DNA of 22,329 nt, taken from NCBI GenBank assembly GCA_900770765.1, contig CAAGLK010000067.1:1-22329 (forward strand), given 5' to 3'. Positions within the stretch are counted from its first letter, which is position 1. Each line of letters starts with the position of its first letter. This DNA comes from Helicobacteraceae bacterium. Its GTDB lineage: Bacteria; Campylobacterota; Campylobacteria; Campylobacterales; Helicobacteraceae. The notes beneath the pieces were generated by a model, which was given only the letters and a program-made list of their open reading frames with translations, was not told the DNA's origin and did not search any database. The position numbers and the translations under genes are program-made. Positions 22,290 through 22,329 of this stretch are shown here, piece after piece.

Positions 22290-22329
22290 TGGTGACTCCT
22301 AGGGGATTCGAACCCCTGTAGCCACCGTG
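22290..22329 (-). tRNA. Truncated tRNA, probably tRNA-Glu (TTC)
   Basis: Only the 3' half is inside the window: the end of the anticodon stem (CACGGTGG), a T arm AGGGGTTCGAATCCCCT, the acceptor half AGGAGTC and ACCA. The anticodon itself is outside. The CACGG after the loop and the T-arm sequence match bacterial tRNA-Glu, and Glu-Val-Asp is a plausible array order, so Glu is inferred rather than read. Confidence 0.8.

Noticed and set aside
22091..22329. tRNA cluster as an integration site for a mobile element
   Set aside because: No integrase, no duplicated tRNA 3' end and no change of gene type are seen on the visible side.

Overview
The window is AT-rich chromosomal DNA from a member of the Campylobacterota, most likely a non-pylori (enterohepatic-type) Helicobacter or close relative. 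The evidence is the ruvC-dnaA-dnaN-gyrB order, the purA / FliJ-like / MotE-like cluster that parallels H. pylori HP0255-HP0257, a Campylobacter-type Cts (MSHA/type II secretion-like) transformation apparatus, and TGNTAAAAT-type promoters. Genus and species are inferred; no 16S gene is present.

Layout. (1) 1-6058 is the replication-origin region. thyX (cut by the left edge) and ruvC read leftwards; dnaA, dnaN and gyrB read rightwards. The ruvC-dnaA gap holds five direct DnaA-box-like 9-mers spaced exactly 11 bp apart plus one inverted copy. The dnaA-dnaN gap holds another box followed by CTA/CTT triplets (DnaA-trio-like) and an AT-rich stretch, so oriC appears bipartite. (2) 6059-6753 is about 700 bp without a recognisable gene: a hairpin after gyrB, a small REP-like hairpin, two degenerate repeat copies and a nested inverted repeat. 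(3) 6754-8960 holds dcuB (C4-dicarboxylate transporter) and, divergently, plsY (phospholipid synthesis). (4) 8957-13696 holds a secretin (ctsD-like) translationally coupled to plsY, convergent with an operon for an SH3/TPR protein, the assembly ATPase ctsE and the inner-membrane platform ctsF. (5) 13748-15353 holds a frameshifted SAM-dependent methyltransferase and an auxin-efflux-type permease. (6) 15346-18503 is a leftward operon hisZ-purA-fliJ-like-motE-like. (7) 18555-22023 has two divergent operons: three small pseudopilin-like proteins leftwards, and GspL-like, PilO/GspM-like and PilP/GspC-like (CtsR-like) proteins rightwards from a good TTGACA-N17-TAAAAT promoter. (8) The right edge holds tRNA-Asp, tRNA-Val and a truncated tRNA, probably Glu, all leftwards.

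How it fits together. The secretin, ATPase, platform, three pseudopilins and L/M/C-like alignment proteins together make an almost complete pseudopilus machine, probably for natural transformation, scattered over 14 kb among housekeeping genes. No prepilin peptidase, ComEA, ComEC or CtsP-type NTPase is present here. The hexamer GGAATC/GATTCC is also strongly over-represented (about 66 copies by hand count, all reading frames, both orientations), which suggests selection at the DNA level. A link between this word and DNA uptake is only a hypothesis.
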